Origin: Paragonimus skrjabini miyazakii
Taxonomy: Eukaryota; Platyhelminthes; Trematoda; Plagiorchiida; Troglotrematidae
Assembly: GCA_014338405.1 (NCBI GenBank)
Contig: JTDE01000158.1
Coordinates: 58,558 to 122,557, forward strand
Length of the DNA: 64,000 nt
Direction of reading: 5' to 3'
Shown: piece by piece, positions 34,383 through 46,539 of the stretch
How positions within the stretch are numbered: the first letter of the stretch is position 1
Layout: every line of letters starts with the position of its first letter
Program-made: the position numbers and the translations under genes
The notes under the pieces: generated by a model
Told to the model about the DNA's origin: nothing
The model's input: only the letters and a program-made list of their open reading frames with translations
Databases searched by the model: none

Positions 34383-34399
34383 GATTGCCGTTTTCATAT

Positions 34400-37300
34400 T
34401 TGTGCAGTAGATTGATACCAGCTTTGTCCCTTGATGCTCACATAACTTGTTTTGCTGCAGCATGTGATTTGGATTGTACCTGCACTATTCATTTGGTCCA
34501 TAGTGCATGTATAACGTTTTCTTCCGGTTAATTGGCGTATAGTAGTATGAATTCTTATTTCGTCATTTTGACCAGAATAATACCTGGTAGGATTGTACGG
34601 GCTGTACTGGTTTTCCCAACAGTCTGTCCGTAAACATTACTTATAATTTTTTGTATACTGAAACTTTCAGTTTTCAGACAAGACAGACATAAGTGTAAAT
34701 TTGCTACTGTGTTGCATAACCTTTCCATCACCACCTCTTCTTGAGTTCGTCATCCGCCCGTAACTCATATTATAGAGTGGGATCAGCGCATACAGCTTGA
34801 GTGGTCTTTAAGGTGGAACAGAAAATTCCTGTTTTGAATAAGCGAAAGACAAACAGAACGATTTGTACACTGACAAACTTTGTTACTTATCGACAGCGTT
34901 TAATGCAAATAGTTAGAGCATGCAGAATTGTGAACCCCACCAAAATGATAACAAAATGGTCCCAATTCATTCGCCATCAGATTAGCATCAATTTCGTAAA
35001 CAGAGTGTGATAATCTTGGATTGCAGTCAAATCTGCATACTGTGACAAATATATGGAGGCAAATTATTTGTTAAATCACTCATTACGGCTTCAAATGAAA
35101 CTTGGCAAGCGATCACGCTCCTGCTTTTCAACCTCTAACTGTATAGAGGCCAGATTGTTCAGCCGTGTGCTCGATCCACTGAAGTAACTTCTCCGCCACC
35201 CTAATTACAAGCTGGAGATCATTTTTACCAATTTAGAATACACCGCAATCATTTTTGGAGGAAAATCATTGATTTTTTGACGAGTGGTGTGGTGATCCGA
35301 TAGCTTCTGCAAATTAACACTAGCTTCGCAGCAGTGATTCACTAACAAAAGCGATTCACGATGACTGTTTACTTACTTGATGCACACAGTCTACTGTGAA
35401 CTATATTCGCAAATATATATTATACTTTTTTGAAAGGTAGGTGACGTAATATTCTACACATAAATATCCGAATGGCCGGTAGCAATGAATTTCTATACAT
35501 GGTGTAATTCATTCTCCTGTTAATCGTTTGTTCAAACCTGTCTCGTCCAGCAATATAAGGTAGGCACGATTTTACTTTGAATGCCTGTGGAACAAAAACT
35601 GTTAACTAGAACATAATGGTTACACCAGACATGCTTTCAACAGAAAACCAGTGCGTGTAATCAATCATTGTCTCAAGGCTAATAAGCCTTGGAAACATGT
35701 GTTGTCTTTCAGATTCATTTTCTAAGGCATGTTTCATGTTCGTGCGTAAAAACATCGAGTGATTATGTTAACTTTTCACTTGAACCCAAACATTCCAAAC
35801 TCGAAGACACCTATACATTACCCGTGAAGCAGCAACAATTTAGAAGAAACCACTTATTTGCATGTATCAGCTATCTGTAATCGAGTTGGGGCGGAAAGTA
35901 ATACGGTGCAAGTTATAAGATGGTAGTCATTTTATACCTTGTTTTATCACGACATCTTCGTCTTTTGTTCCTCATGCATATATTCCTGTTGGCGTTTTTG
36001 TTCCTGTAAGTACACATACTATACACTACATCCTCATTAGGGACCCACCAGCATGCTAACCTGCAGTTTCAGTGTCTGTACATCAAGCATTCTGCCCACA
36101 TACATTTTTCTCGCGATCGAAGCAGTGACAGGAACGTGAAAATATAGTAGATATCTAATAGCTGTCAGAGGCATTTTAATCAGTACGAATCAATAGGAAT
36201 TAAACTCCACTTGAATTTAATCATGGCTGCCCGACTGGTTGTGAATTTCTACCCGGCGATTTTTGATAAGATGCGCTGTAATCCACCATCATCTTTGTTA
36301 GCGTCCAGCATTATTGTCTCCCTTTATCTCGGTGTGGACTTGAACTGCTCTCACACTTTCTTGAGGAGATAAACGTGAATACAGCATATCTTTTCAAATG
36401 GGGTGACTGAGAATTCCGCGGGAATTCCATAGTCGAGATCAATTTTGAGTGTCGCGTAATTAACATATATAAGGAAGTTTATGGAAGTCTTGAATGTAAT
36501 TACAGAATTGTTTTCTGGAGGGCTCGCAGATACTGTGTTTCACATAGAAATCATAAAACAAAAACTAATCCAATCACTGATTTTTGCCCAACATTGTAAC
36601 ATCTATTTAAGAATAACCGTGATTATGGAATGATTCCATAAATAATTGTGATCATTTATATGCAATTGCAAGTTTTCCCTGATAGCACATGATGTGGGAC
36701 AAACTAGCTTGGTTGCGTAGCAACGTTCCCGGTTTATGTGCGTGATGTTGATTTATTTATAAAGCAATTAATTCCAATCGATTCACAGAGAAACAATCCT
36801 AAAGCGTGTAGATGTGCAATGTGGTTGAGTGGTGTGGGACATAACTCAATCGTAATAAACATAATTAAAATAAGTTCAGTCCAAGGTTAGTAATCAGTAA
36901 GACGCAGTGAGAGCAGCTTAAACGATTGATCACAACGTAGGGTTACCATTTCGAAACAGAGTTTGTCTTGGTTGAGCAACAGGATTAGGTTGCCAAAATC
37001 AGTAAGCCGAAAAATGTCCTCGAGTAAATCACTTAATTGAATTTAACAGTATTAATGAGTAGTATTCCGCTGTATTCGGAATCCGTTACGGCACATAGTG
37101 TGCTTGAACTGAATGTGGCGACAGATTTTCAGAACGAAATAGCACAAACGCATAATTTTCGGAAATTAGCTTATTATACTATCTGGATGAACAGGTTAGC
37201 GTAAAGTACCAGAGATTAGTTTTACTAATCCGTGTATTTGAACCCATGACCTCGTGAGTTAAAGACATTAGTTTCGATAGCTAGTAGTCTCGAAATGAGC

Positions 37301-37840
37301 AAGACGGAACTGCGGCGACAAAGTATAAAAGTTACATGTTTATGACACCCTCAAGTCAGAACCAATTTAAATATCCAAATAACCAAATATTCTAACAAGT
37401 TCATGCATATTACTATGACTGATTTCTTATCACAGGGCTAACGATGAAAAAGTAACACAACCAACCAGTATAAGGACAACCTACTGTCCAGATATTCAAC
37501 AAGCGGTGAGAGATTAACTGGACATGACAGAAGGAATGTGAACTACCTACAACCTTGTAAACACATTAGAACCCACACCAAATTGTTCAGTCGTAACTCT
37601 CATTAAAATAGGTTACAACATAGAGTTGTAATTTAGAAAAACAAAGCAATTTTTCCCGTAAAAAATTGAACAGAGAAGTAAAGAAACAGTTCTCTGATCA
37701 CTGTTTCTGTCGAGTACAGTTCGCTGCATATAATCAATAACTGAACTTTGCTATATAAGTAAACAGATTGCAGTATGTACTTGGTGGGATGCAGCGAAAT
37801 GCGCTCGAGCGATACACCGTGCATGACGGTTTTTGACTAC
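34400..37840. other. No supported gene
   Basis: Unique AT-rich sequence. The frames at 34801-35010 and 35689-35880 are unsupported. A weak tRNA-like stretch on the minus strand (GGTCATGGGTTCAAATAC, near 37236-37256) may be a remnant SINE B box. Confidence 0.35.
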
Positions 37841-37893
37841 TCTGCTGAAAATTGTCATTTAATCTCTTTGAGACAGCAAGAAGACACACATTG

Positions 37894-37928
37894 CGAGATG
37901 CAAGCATTTCGTTTCTTCTCATCAGTCG
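37894..37928 (-). ncRNA. Hammerhead ribozyme in left inverted PLE repeat
   Basis: On the minus strand: CGA, CTGATGA, a one-pair stem II G-AAGAAA-C, GAAA, then TGC-TT-GCA as a three-pair stem III, a TC cleavage context, and TCG pairing back to CGA. All core boxes are intact. Very short stems II and III are usual in PLE hammerheads, where paired copies are thought to work together. The outer part of stem I is weak. Confidence 0.7.
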
Positions 37929-38073
37929 ATTACATAAAACGTTCAGTTATATAGGTTAAGCGCTTGGCGACAAAACAATGAGTGGGTAGTACCTACAATT
38001 CTCTTCATTCGCGCCCGTGGCTTACAAACGTAGTTTAGTGCGAACCATTTTTCACTGAGCAAGGAAAATATGC

Positions 38074-38340
38074 ACGGCAGATCATCCAAAGGCTGAAGAG
38101 GAGCTCTTGAAGAATGTTCTGCTGGCGAATGGATATCCGGCCAAGTTTATTGAAATTCATTGCAAAGAACGAGTGGCTTCTCCTCCACCACACTTGCTGC
38201 CGAAGAAGCAGGTTTTTATCACCCTTCCTTACACAGGTGACCAAAATATCACCGATGTAAGTCGAAAGTTGAAGTCAGCCATTGATCGAGCATATCCCGC
38301 AGCGGAATTGCGCCTGCTGCTTTCAACCCGCAGGATGAAT
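38074..38340 (+). pseudogene. PLE reverse transcriptase C-terminal fragment
   Basis: The frame reads through ADHPKAEEELLKNVLLANGYP and later VFITLPYTGD, KSAIDRAYPAAELRLLLSTRRM. This is the RT thumb and linker region typical of Penelope-like elements, just before the endonuclease. The finger and palm with the catalytic aspartates are absent. A one-base frameshift near 38340-38370 separates it from the endonuclease. Confidence 0.8.
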
Positions 38341-38380
38341 CTCCACTGCCCCGATCGTTCTTTCTCGGAAAAATCTGCCT

Positions 38381-38722
38381 CATGTTATCTACCAGTTCAC
38401 TGGCAGTTGCGGTGACTCATACATTGGCAGAACGGACCGAAAGTCACGACAAAGGAAGGCGGAACACATCTCCAAGTGGCTATTGCGAACAATTACTCAA
38501 TACGGGTCAGTATGCCAACACTCGAACAGAAATCCGGCGTCTTCGATGGCGAAACATTTAATCGCAACGGGTCATGTGGCTGCTCCTGCCACTTCGTTCA
38601 TAGTTCTGTTGCGTAACCGCAACCCCAGGCTGTTGGCATTCGCTGAGGCATTGTTGATCAAGCGTCACGCACCGGCCCTTTGTTGGCAAAAGATGCTGAC
38701 GCAATCAATTTCGTTACCGTGA
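38381..38722 (+). pseudogene. PLE GIY-YIG endonuclease domain
   Basis: 113 codons are open to TGA at 38720-38722. The fold markers are HVIYQFTGSCGDSYIGRT (GIY appears as VIY, YIG is intact), DRKSRQRKAEHI with the conserved arginine and histidine, MAKHLIATGH, and a C-terminal IKRHAPALCWQK. In PLEs a Cys-Cys...His-His zinc-binding set surrounds the first motif. Here the first cysteine of CSCG has become glycine. The enzyme would nick target DNA for reverse transcription. With the frameshift upstream, this copy is dead. Confidence 0.88.
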
Positions 38723-38815
38723 CAGTGAACCCTGATTGCTCCCATGTGATATTTTGTTCATTTCATTGTTTTGTCGCCGAGCCCTTAACCTATATAACCG
38801 AACGTTTTATGTAAT

Positions 38816-38850
38816 CGACTGATGAGAGTAAACGAAATGATTGCATCTCG
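38816..38850 (+). ncRNA. Hammerhead ribozyme in right PLE repeat
   Basis: CGA (38816-38818), CTGATGA (38819-38825), G-AGTAAA-C, GAAA, TGATTGCA, TC, then TCG (38848-38850). The core boxes are intact. Stem III has one mismatch compared with the left copy (TGA against GCA). The predicted cleavage point follows position 38847. Confidence 0.68.
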
Positions 38851-38902
38851 CAGTGTATGTCTTCGTGCTGTCTTAATGAACTAGATAAAGTGAACTCAAC
38901 GT

Positions 38903-39280
38903 TTCAAAATTAATCTCTTCCTAAAACCAATATATTATTCTAGTCATGCATTTGCGATCCGCCGGAAATTCCAATGACGGTGTCGTCGTATCCGATTATG
39001 AACTGACAATTTCGAAAAACATGTGTACAGCAGATACTACCAGAAAGAAAACGGTCACGTTAGAGCAGAACAAACTATTATGTTTACTGGGCTCATCAGT
39101 TGTGAGCCGTTGCAATCATCGACGATAGATCTGACGCCGGATGGACTGGCGTCAGCCGGGAAACGACAAGTGATTTGTTCAGAATTCTCATCGATTCACG
39201 GTCGGAGATGGTGTGGTGTACGCTTCGAATGGCTGTTTTTGATGAGCTGACTGTGTAGCAGTGGAGACGAAATATAATGC
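38903..39280 (+). repeat. Dispersed repeat E, copy 2
   Basis: This is the same family and orientation as 29883-30287. It starts about 15 bases after the right PLE repeat. Copy 1 has no PLE beside it, so the adjacency may be chance. Confidence 0.8.
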
Positions 39281-39289
39281 CTACATCAT

Positions 39290-40195
39290 GATGTTGGACG
39301 TTTTATTCTACAATTCTTCGAACCAATGGTGCTTGGATCTTTATTTGCCGAGAATATAGCACGCTAATCCACACACCCCACTCTTCAAGATTATGGTTGT
39401 TCTTCCATAATCTTACTTTCTTGAAACACCCATTTGTCACTCCAAATCCGAACGCAATGCGCAAAGTCGTAGAATTACGGTGACAGCTGTCGGAACCTTC
39501 GAGTTAATTGTCGACTCAAGTGATGTTCTGGATTCTTGTTGTAACTCTATGATCACTGCTGGTCGTGCACCGCTTGTTGGAAGCACGTTTGTTCTGTCCT
39601 ATAACTCTATGGAAAAAATGATGGTCCCTCTTTTTATGGTTCCGTGCAAGCGAATGATGAACATGAATGTTCCTTTTGTTGTGTCTTCATCATTTCATTG
39701 TCTTCCGTCAACCGACGATGGTATGTTGCTAACGGGAATTTCATTAATTCTATTCATTGTCTGTTATGATGCACTTGTGTTAGAAACTTTTCATCATGAA
39801 CATTCCTTTAGTTTACCCAACCACTATTTTTGATTACCAACTTGAAACCTTTCTGATTTCTGCGTAATTTTTTCACTTTGATGTTCTAACTGTGTTGACG
39901 TTTTGGTAACCACATGCAACTGCATGAGGCTTTTTGAGGCTATGTTCATACATTTGATTGACCGGTGTTCTTATTTATTTTGCTTACCGTTTGTTATCCC
40001 GTGAACAGTTTTATCCGGTTGTCTGAATGAAATAATTTTTTACTTGATGCACTAAAGTTTTACTATGTAACAAATTTAGCAGATTGCTGATCAACATATC
40101 CGCTGTTTCCCCGGGTGCACTTTAATACGTAAAATGAAATACATTAATATACGGCACTATTATACAATTTGAGTTTTTCGATTTTTATTGTGAAT
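39290..40195. other. No supported gene; one 117-codon open frame
   Basis: A plus-strand frame of 117 codons (39480-39833) is long for this window, but it is rich in Met, Ser and Phe, shows no domain, and contains a duplicated AACTCTATG motif at 39542 and 39602. I regard it as chance. Confidence 0.3.
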
Positions 40196-40200
40196 TTTAG

Positions 40201-40465
40201 ATGAGACCTAAATATGAAAAGTCAAGGCTTCGACTGGGTTCGAACCGGCGACAGAAACAACATGCTTCAACGCGGCAAGCGTCCTACCAGCTGAGCTACG
40301 AAGCCATGCCAGGAGCTCGGAAATTTTAGATGCTGACTCGGTTACCCACTCGTCCCACTGTAACATATGGGATCTACCAAATGATCCAGGAGACCGACTG
40401 CCCTGAAAGGATTTGTCAAACAGTTCCCGCTGGAATCCATCAACGCTACTGTTGAGCATAGAAAT
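40201..40465 (-). mobile_element. tRNA-derived SINE, copy C2
   Basis: This is the best-preserved C-family copy. On the minus strand it runs from the body (TATGCTCAACAGTAGCG) through a nearly complete tRNA-like unit (40226-40305) to a short end, CATATTTAGGTCTCAT. It aligns with 34041-34305 and, in the opposite orientation, with 45553-45795. Confidence 0.8.
40226..40305 (-). tRNA. tRNA-like unit inside SINE C2 (pseudogene)
   Basis: Eighty bases on the minus strand have a perfect 7-bp acceptor pairing (GGCTTCG with CGAAGCC), an A box TAGCTCAGCTGG and a B box GGTTCGAACCC. A 7-base anticodon loop could present GCG. Position 33 is C rather than U and the T stem is imperfect. It is part of a repeat, so it is a SINE promoter or tRNA pseudogene, not a functional tRNA gene. 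Confidence 0.7.
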
Positions 40466-40479
40466 TTTTTTTCAATTAT

Positions 40480-43400
40480 CTTTTAGCCTATTCTAAATGA
40501 TCGCCTCAAATGGTCATATGAAGCGTTACTAGAATGAATACAATCCAATGTTGAATTGTGTAGTTTCAAATGAACACAATAAGAGTAAGGGCTCCAACAA
40601 AACTAAAGATGAAAAATCATTGTCTGCCAAAGCGCGGCTTGCAGTCAGATTGTTGAGTCGATATGTTTGTTTTCATTATCAAAGCTCGACCATTAAATTT
40701 GCACTGAGCGATGCATGTAAGAGATTAGGTAAATCGAGCAGTTTTGCTAAATTTTTTAATTTGTGTTAAAAATACTAATCGACGGCGTTGAGAAGAGCAA
40801 TTTTCGTCTGTTGTAATCTGTTGTTTACAGTTACTCAAACCATAACCAATTTATATAAAACGCGCTTAAACATAAACTAACATCGTCATTTGGACAATAA
40901 TCGTTCAAGTGTCTAACACTTCACCAGCCTATAATGAGCTTGTTTCAAGTATTCATCTTACATTCTAAGCCACTGTTTTAACCCGCTGCAGCGTGAACTT
41001 ACTCTGCTGAAAAGACATTAAAATCTACTACTCTAAAGCTGGATGGATTGTGCTTTTACACAAGAATAACATAATCGGGATCGATTTTTTTTGATAAACC
41101 TGTTTGGGGCATGATATTTGACGGAGGATCCAAAGTGAGACAAAATAGCACATGCTAAATTCGTCTTGGGGTCTGGTCATAATTGTGTCTGAACGCCTTT
41201 GGAAACTGATTCTGACAATTGGAATCATGGTTTTTTATATATATGCTAACTCCAAACTTTTTGACTAGTACATTTTTATCTTGAAGTTAGATGGAAAAGA
41301 ACCAAGACATAGAATCGTAATTTTCATAAAAAAATATTTTAGGGTGACCGTGATGTTAGAAGTGTTTGTGTTGCTCATTCATCTCGGTTAAGTTATCGAA
41401 TTAGCATTTTATGAAAAATGATATTAACAACATTTTCTCATTCGTGATAGGGTGAAACGGAGTAGAGGCAGAATAGGCAGTGAAATGGACGCTTGTTATT
41501 CAACTATCACCGTGCATCAAGCCTAACTTTAAAATGGGTCCTCGTTAGTCAGGAGGATTGAGGAGATTTGAAACAAGCCGTCGATCCATTCGTTCTTGAG
41601 GTGGCTATAGCGTTTTATAAAGTATTTTCTATTTCATAGTTCTCATTGTTTTTCAAGCTTTCTACTTTCCTCAGCTTCAAATGTAAAGCCCACGTTTAAA
41701 CCAATCGAACTAATCCATAAGCAATAGATACAAAATTGTACTTCTCGGGGCGCGAACCTTGCGTTCTTTCTGCGTTCAGCATCGCTAGTAGACAGATTTT
41801 GGAGAGTTAGAAGCTAGCGGAATCAACCGGATACTGCGTTGTGGCCTTCCAGATTACTTAGAAACTACACGACAGATCACATCAGTTGGATACTCCATTC
41901 TGTGTGGTGGAACTCTAAACAACACACCTTCACGAACTACTGTAAGCCAGTTGTTTTCATTTTTATCACATTTTTGGTCTCGTATCCACACTTGAATTGT
42001 ATACAACGTTTAGGTCCACTACATGGTTCGCCACGTTACACACTGAGATGTGAGATCAGTTAGCAGCCTGATCTCAATGATGTTGGTATCCGAGAGAGCT
42101 AATCGATTACCAAATAGTTAGCCGAGACCTAACTTTGAAGATGGGGTATTCCATTTTATGGTAGGGAATGTCTTGTGAGCTAGATCATATTGAATTTGTG
42201 ACAGTCCTTCGTGATTGTATTTATGAAAAGCTTGGACGGCTGATGATCACAATATTCAACTGGTCACCTTAGTCTTCTACTGAAACATTTGCCTTAGCGT
42301 TGATTTTATGAAACATTGGACTACTATAGTAAACATAAATGTATAGGACGTTCACAGTACAGTTATTGCAGTTACATCCGAACATTCATCTGTCTGAATC
42401 GCTGATCTGCCAGAATTCCTCATTGTGCTATTAAGCTCTATTGTCCCCTTTCCTTTGTTTATCAGCCTTAACCGCCCAATAGAATTTCTACGGTTTTGTT
42501 AAACAAACGGCTAGACTGATGGTAACGGGATGAGGGAAAGGTATTTTGGGAATGTCACACGAGCCAGCAGTACCGAGCAGTTAACAGGAACTAACAGACG
42601 CGCATCAAACCTGGAGCGGGTGAACTGCATTGAGATTGCATTCCGGATCATTTTTATCATTTTATCCGAAGGTGAAATCTTAATGTTAAACTGGCCAACA
42701 TCAATATTTAGTTGAACTGTGTGTGAGGCCTTTACCATAAGAACGAACTGTTTAATTATGTTATGTGCATCACTGACGCTAGACAGTTGAAGATGTCAGT
42801 TGTATACAGACCAGCCTGGCTCAGAAATGCAGATCAGGATGCTAAAGATAGCTGTGGAGTAAGTTATTATAACAGATACGGTGTCTCCATTCAAGTTACC
42901 CAATCAAACTAAGCACTATGCAGAAAAACTTGTGGTTTAACGATTGGTTGTGTTATAGGGACCTGACGCGCCTTGCACACATAAACACCCGTGTCCTGTT
43001 GACTGTGTTGATGAAGGTAAGCAGTACTGATAATGTCCAGTCAGTCAAAAAACGCCAGGTTTTGGTGTATTTGGGGGGTGAATTGTGATTAAAGACAACA
43101 CTTGAACAATGGCTGTTTATTTATTTACAAAGTAAGGTGGGGCCAAATTAGTTCCAGTGGCTAAACGAAAAGCCTCTGTAGTAGAGAGTTCAAGGAAATT
43201 CGATTAGTTCCATCTATGATTGGAGCATACGCAATGCCAAACTCAATTTGATATTCCAAAATAAAACCAAACGCGTTTACAAACTCGCAAATTATCTGCT
43301 TATATACAAATCATTCAAAAACGAATCTGCATGATTAATCTAAAAACTATGGACGCTCGTTACTAGTATTCCACCTTCTGATGTAACTTGCTAATTACAT

Positions 43401-45545
43401 TCACGTCGTTCTCATTAGAAATCTCTTTGAACGTTTCGTTCAAAAACCCTGCTAATAGTAATTAGCACTTTGAGCCTATGTTAATGGTTTTTTGTCTTAT
43501 TCGTTGTAGCTGAATCCTAACGTATTTATTTTCTCTCTTACGATGCTTATAGTGACCATCTACCTAACTGGAAGTTTTGATTGGCAAATGAGTATAAATG
43601 CGGAAATTTTTTCTCACAATCATTCAAAGATAAGTAAGTGAACAAAAATGTCACCTGAAACGATCAGTTTACAATTACACAGCCCGCATTTGTGCATCCA
43701 TGAATGATATTTTCAGGCTTCGTACCGTGGTTCACCACCCGCTCTAAGCAAACATCGAAACGTCAAAGATACATTTGTGTGTACAGTCGTTCTTCCTAGG
43801 ATCATGCAAATTTTTGGACAATTACATAACAAGTGACATTTTCAAAACTGCAGATCAGTAGATATGCTTATTTGGAGCAATCATAGGATTTCCTCGCTGA
43901 GTTTCCAATTATGTCAAGCAACCACACAACAACGGATTTTCTAGTGCGACTCAATCAGAACGGCAAATTGTTTGATCAGTGGAATTGGGCGCTACACGAC
44001 GGCTTTTCCTTGCAATTATCAGTCAGATGGTTTGTGAGTTGATTGCATGCAGTCATTTTGCTATAGTTGGTTCCGTGAGCTTTTCGAAAATAAAGCATCC
44101 GCGAATACACAGCCAGAGTGTTAAGTGGACGTCGTTATGTTGAAAGCTAGAACTAGTTTTGAATTGATTGCTGAATCAACATATCCACAAACGAATTTGT
44201 GACGTTTGTAAGATTGTTAGAATAGACTCTTCAGCAGTTTTATTGTATAATAATCACGATAGTGTGAGTAGCACATACTACACACACAGCTTAAATCGAA
44301 GAGGCAGAACGGTTGTTTATAACTAAGAAATTAGTTAATGTGCGTGTGGTTGGTTTGCATGACCTTAGCATTCACAAACCTTTCGTCTGTTAAGAAAAGT
44401 AGTTTAATGTTTATTGAAATAGGACAAGTATGTTTGTACCATAAAACTTAAATATAAAGTTCTGTTGCCAAGGTGCATTATCATTACTCCGTGGATGATC
44501 ATCAACCAACTGTATCAACAAGTTGACACGTTAGTCGTGGAATTCGCTATGGTACGCTACTTAAAATTATTTTCATGTAAAGACTAGTAGCATTCTAACA
44601 CCGGCTTACGTTTCAGTTTATTTTATGGCGCACCGACGACAATGATGTCGTTATGAAATCAGGATGTGGACTGTTAAGTATTCTGGTGGTTTCCAGTGCA
44701 ATACGTTCGCCATTTAGGTAGTGCTGACCTCGAAATTAACCGAATCCCCGAGTATTCATCAGTGGTTTACTTTTCAATGAAGTTAGGCTGAGACGGTTGC
44801 TTGATTGGGGAACGCGTAGCCAACCAGAACTCACTAGGATGCCGTCGCAGGTACCAGCCAATGGGAGCAACGTGCAGCTGCTTCATTGATTTTGTTATTG
44901 AGGGATAGTACTTAAAGTAGTTTGTTTGGATGCGCGTAAGATTTAACAGTTGAAATGCTTGAGTGAGGGACGTGTAAAATAATAATGAATCAATCAATCA
45001 AAAAGCGGAATGATTACTACCCAATAGCCATCGTCAGTGCAAACACTGTTCGTCTATAAAAAAAGTAGTTTTTTAAGAAAGAGCGATTGTCTTGAGTCAT
45101 GTTGTTCAAACGTTTTCGGTATGGTGATCAACTCCACGACAAAACTGATTAGCAGTCATGGCGGTATCATGTGACTATCAGGATATCACAAGCAAACGGC
45201 TTTGTAATATATCAGAAAATACGGCTGAACCCAAAGTCGGACGACTGCGGTGAGTATGGTCTGTTCAGTATGCAACTTTGATTACGAAACAAGATTGATG
45301 AAACATATCTCAAAAAAGGTATTCTCCAAAGCAATCCGTTGCATTTGACAAAGCAATCGGGTTCCCCTTACAAGATAGTCTATGGTGTAAAGAAGAAACT
45401 AAAGTATATACAGTCTCCTTGTAGTTTAGTTTGTTACGATTTGGTATACTGTTCTTGTGGCTATATCTGACCCAGCCGAGATTCAATTCTAAAAAGTAGG
45501 TCCATTCTAAACGAATCAATATACCCAACTACTTATGAAAAAAAA
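40480..45545. other. No supported gene
   Basis: A long stretch with no recognised repeat copy. Protein-like frames at 40548-40769 and 42530-42715 (plus) lack splice or domain support. Confidence 0.4.
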
Positions 45546-45552
45546 TGCAATG

Positions 45553-45795
45553 ACCATCAGTATCTTTGGTGGATTCTGATGTGAACTGGTTGATAAATCC
45601 TGTCAGGACAGTCGATCACCTGCATTCTTTGGTGGATTCCATACAATTCGGAGAGCTCGGAAGGTAACTGACTTTACGTGTGACCCGTTTTAAGCTCACT
45701 GTAAAACCTCGCTTCTCACCTGGTAGAGCTCATAGTGCGTTTGGACGTTTAGGTTCTGTCGCTACTTGAAATCAAGACGGAAGCCAGATTTCCAA
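45553..45795 (+). mobile_element. Degenerate tRNA-derived SINE, copy C3
   Basis: The plus strand has the C-family body (GGTGGATTC, AAATCCTGTCAGGACAGTCG, GAGAGCTCGGAA) followed by an eroded tRNA-like part (ACCTGGTAGAGCTCATAGTGCG, GGTTCTGTCGCTACTTGAAATC, GGAAGCC). It is older than C1 and C2. Confidence 0.65.
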
Positions 45796-46199
45796 AACTG
45801 TGTCTGTTTCAAATTACATGGCTTCTGTTTAAGGACAATTGTGCTGTTGAAGAAGTCAATCCTTGCATCATGCACTCACTTAGACATGCCGTTCTAAGAT
45901 CTACCATGTGAAGTCAGCATTGTACTTGAAATATGTTACCAGCCCACTATCTATCAATGATTCCGTATTCTGGTCTAGGTTGCCATAGTGGAGTTAAGTG
46001 TGCCGGTCACCCGACTAAAAGGTTGCCGAAACGATGTTGGAAAACCACTTAGCTTGGATTGAATAGAATAAGCGAAAATCAACTACGGGCTATTGTCCCA
46101 GAAACCCATCAACAACAAACATCGCGTTGATAGCACCAAAACATTTCGAAACTTCCAAAGAACACCCTTCATTTAAACTGACACATTCCACCAGTCATT

Positions 46200-46424
46200 A
46201 TGGTTGTCGTCCAGTTAACCACAACCAGATCACGGGTCGTCAACCTACTATCGCATGATACATTTGCCCAGTACTTACAGATTCCTAGATCACCTGTCAA
46301 GCGTAGCCCCAAAAACCTCACTCAGTCGCGACTTGAAATGCAATCAGTGTCTGATCTTTCCGTTTCCAATAAAGTCGACTCAGATGTTGCCTCAGAATGT
46401 AACAAATTAACTAACGTTGCGTAG
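46200..46424 (+). CDS. Low-confidence open frame next to the gap
   Basis: Seventy-four codons with a serine-rich, charged C-terminal half (SPVKRSPKNLTQSRLEMQ, then DLSVSNKVDSDVASE). It ends 9 bases before the assembly gap, so any continuation is hidden. No domain is recognised. Confidence 0.22.
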   Translation: MVVVQLTTTRSRVVNLLSHDTFAQYLQIPRSPVKRSPKNLTQSRLEMQSVSDLSVSNKVDSDVASECNKLTNVA

Positions 46425-46433
46425 ATTTCGCAT

Positions 46434-46533
46434 NNNNNNNNNNNNNNNNNNNNNNNNNNNNNNNNNNNNNNNNNNNNNNNNNNNNNNNNNNNNNNNNNNN
46501 NNNNNNNNNNNNNNNNNNNNNNNNNNNNNNNNN
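46434..46533. other. Assembly gap
   Basis: One hundred consecutive N, the usual placeholder for a scaffold join of unknown true length. Confidence 1.
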
Positions 46534-46539
46534 TCTTCT

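Larger units (their letters stand above)
37845..38890 (+). mobile_element. 5'-truncated Penelope-like element with inverted terminal repeats
   Basis: A pol remnant (38074-38722) lies between inverted repeats of about 140 bases: 37845-37985 on the left in reverse orientation and 38755-38890 on the right. They share ATTGTTTTGTCGCC, TTAACCTATATAAC and TATGTAATCGACTGATGAG. Such repeats (pLTRs, often inverted) and a GIY-YIG endonuclease define Penelope-like elements. Most of the reverse transcriptase is missing. Each repeat carries a hammerhead core, as known for PLEs. A frameshift and an altered cysteine make the remnant non-functional. No clear target-site duplication was found. Confidence 0.88.

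Noticed and set aside
39480..39833. 117-codon open frame as a gene
   Set aside because: Low-complexity composition, no domain, and no splice or polyadenylation context that stands out.
40226..40305. Functional tRNA gene
   Set aside because: The unit is part of a dispersed repeat, has C at position 33 and an imperfect T stem, and two degenerate copies exist nearby.
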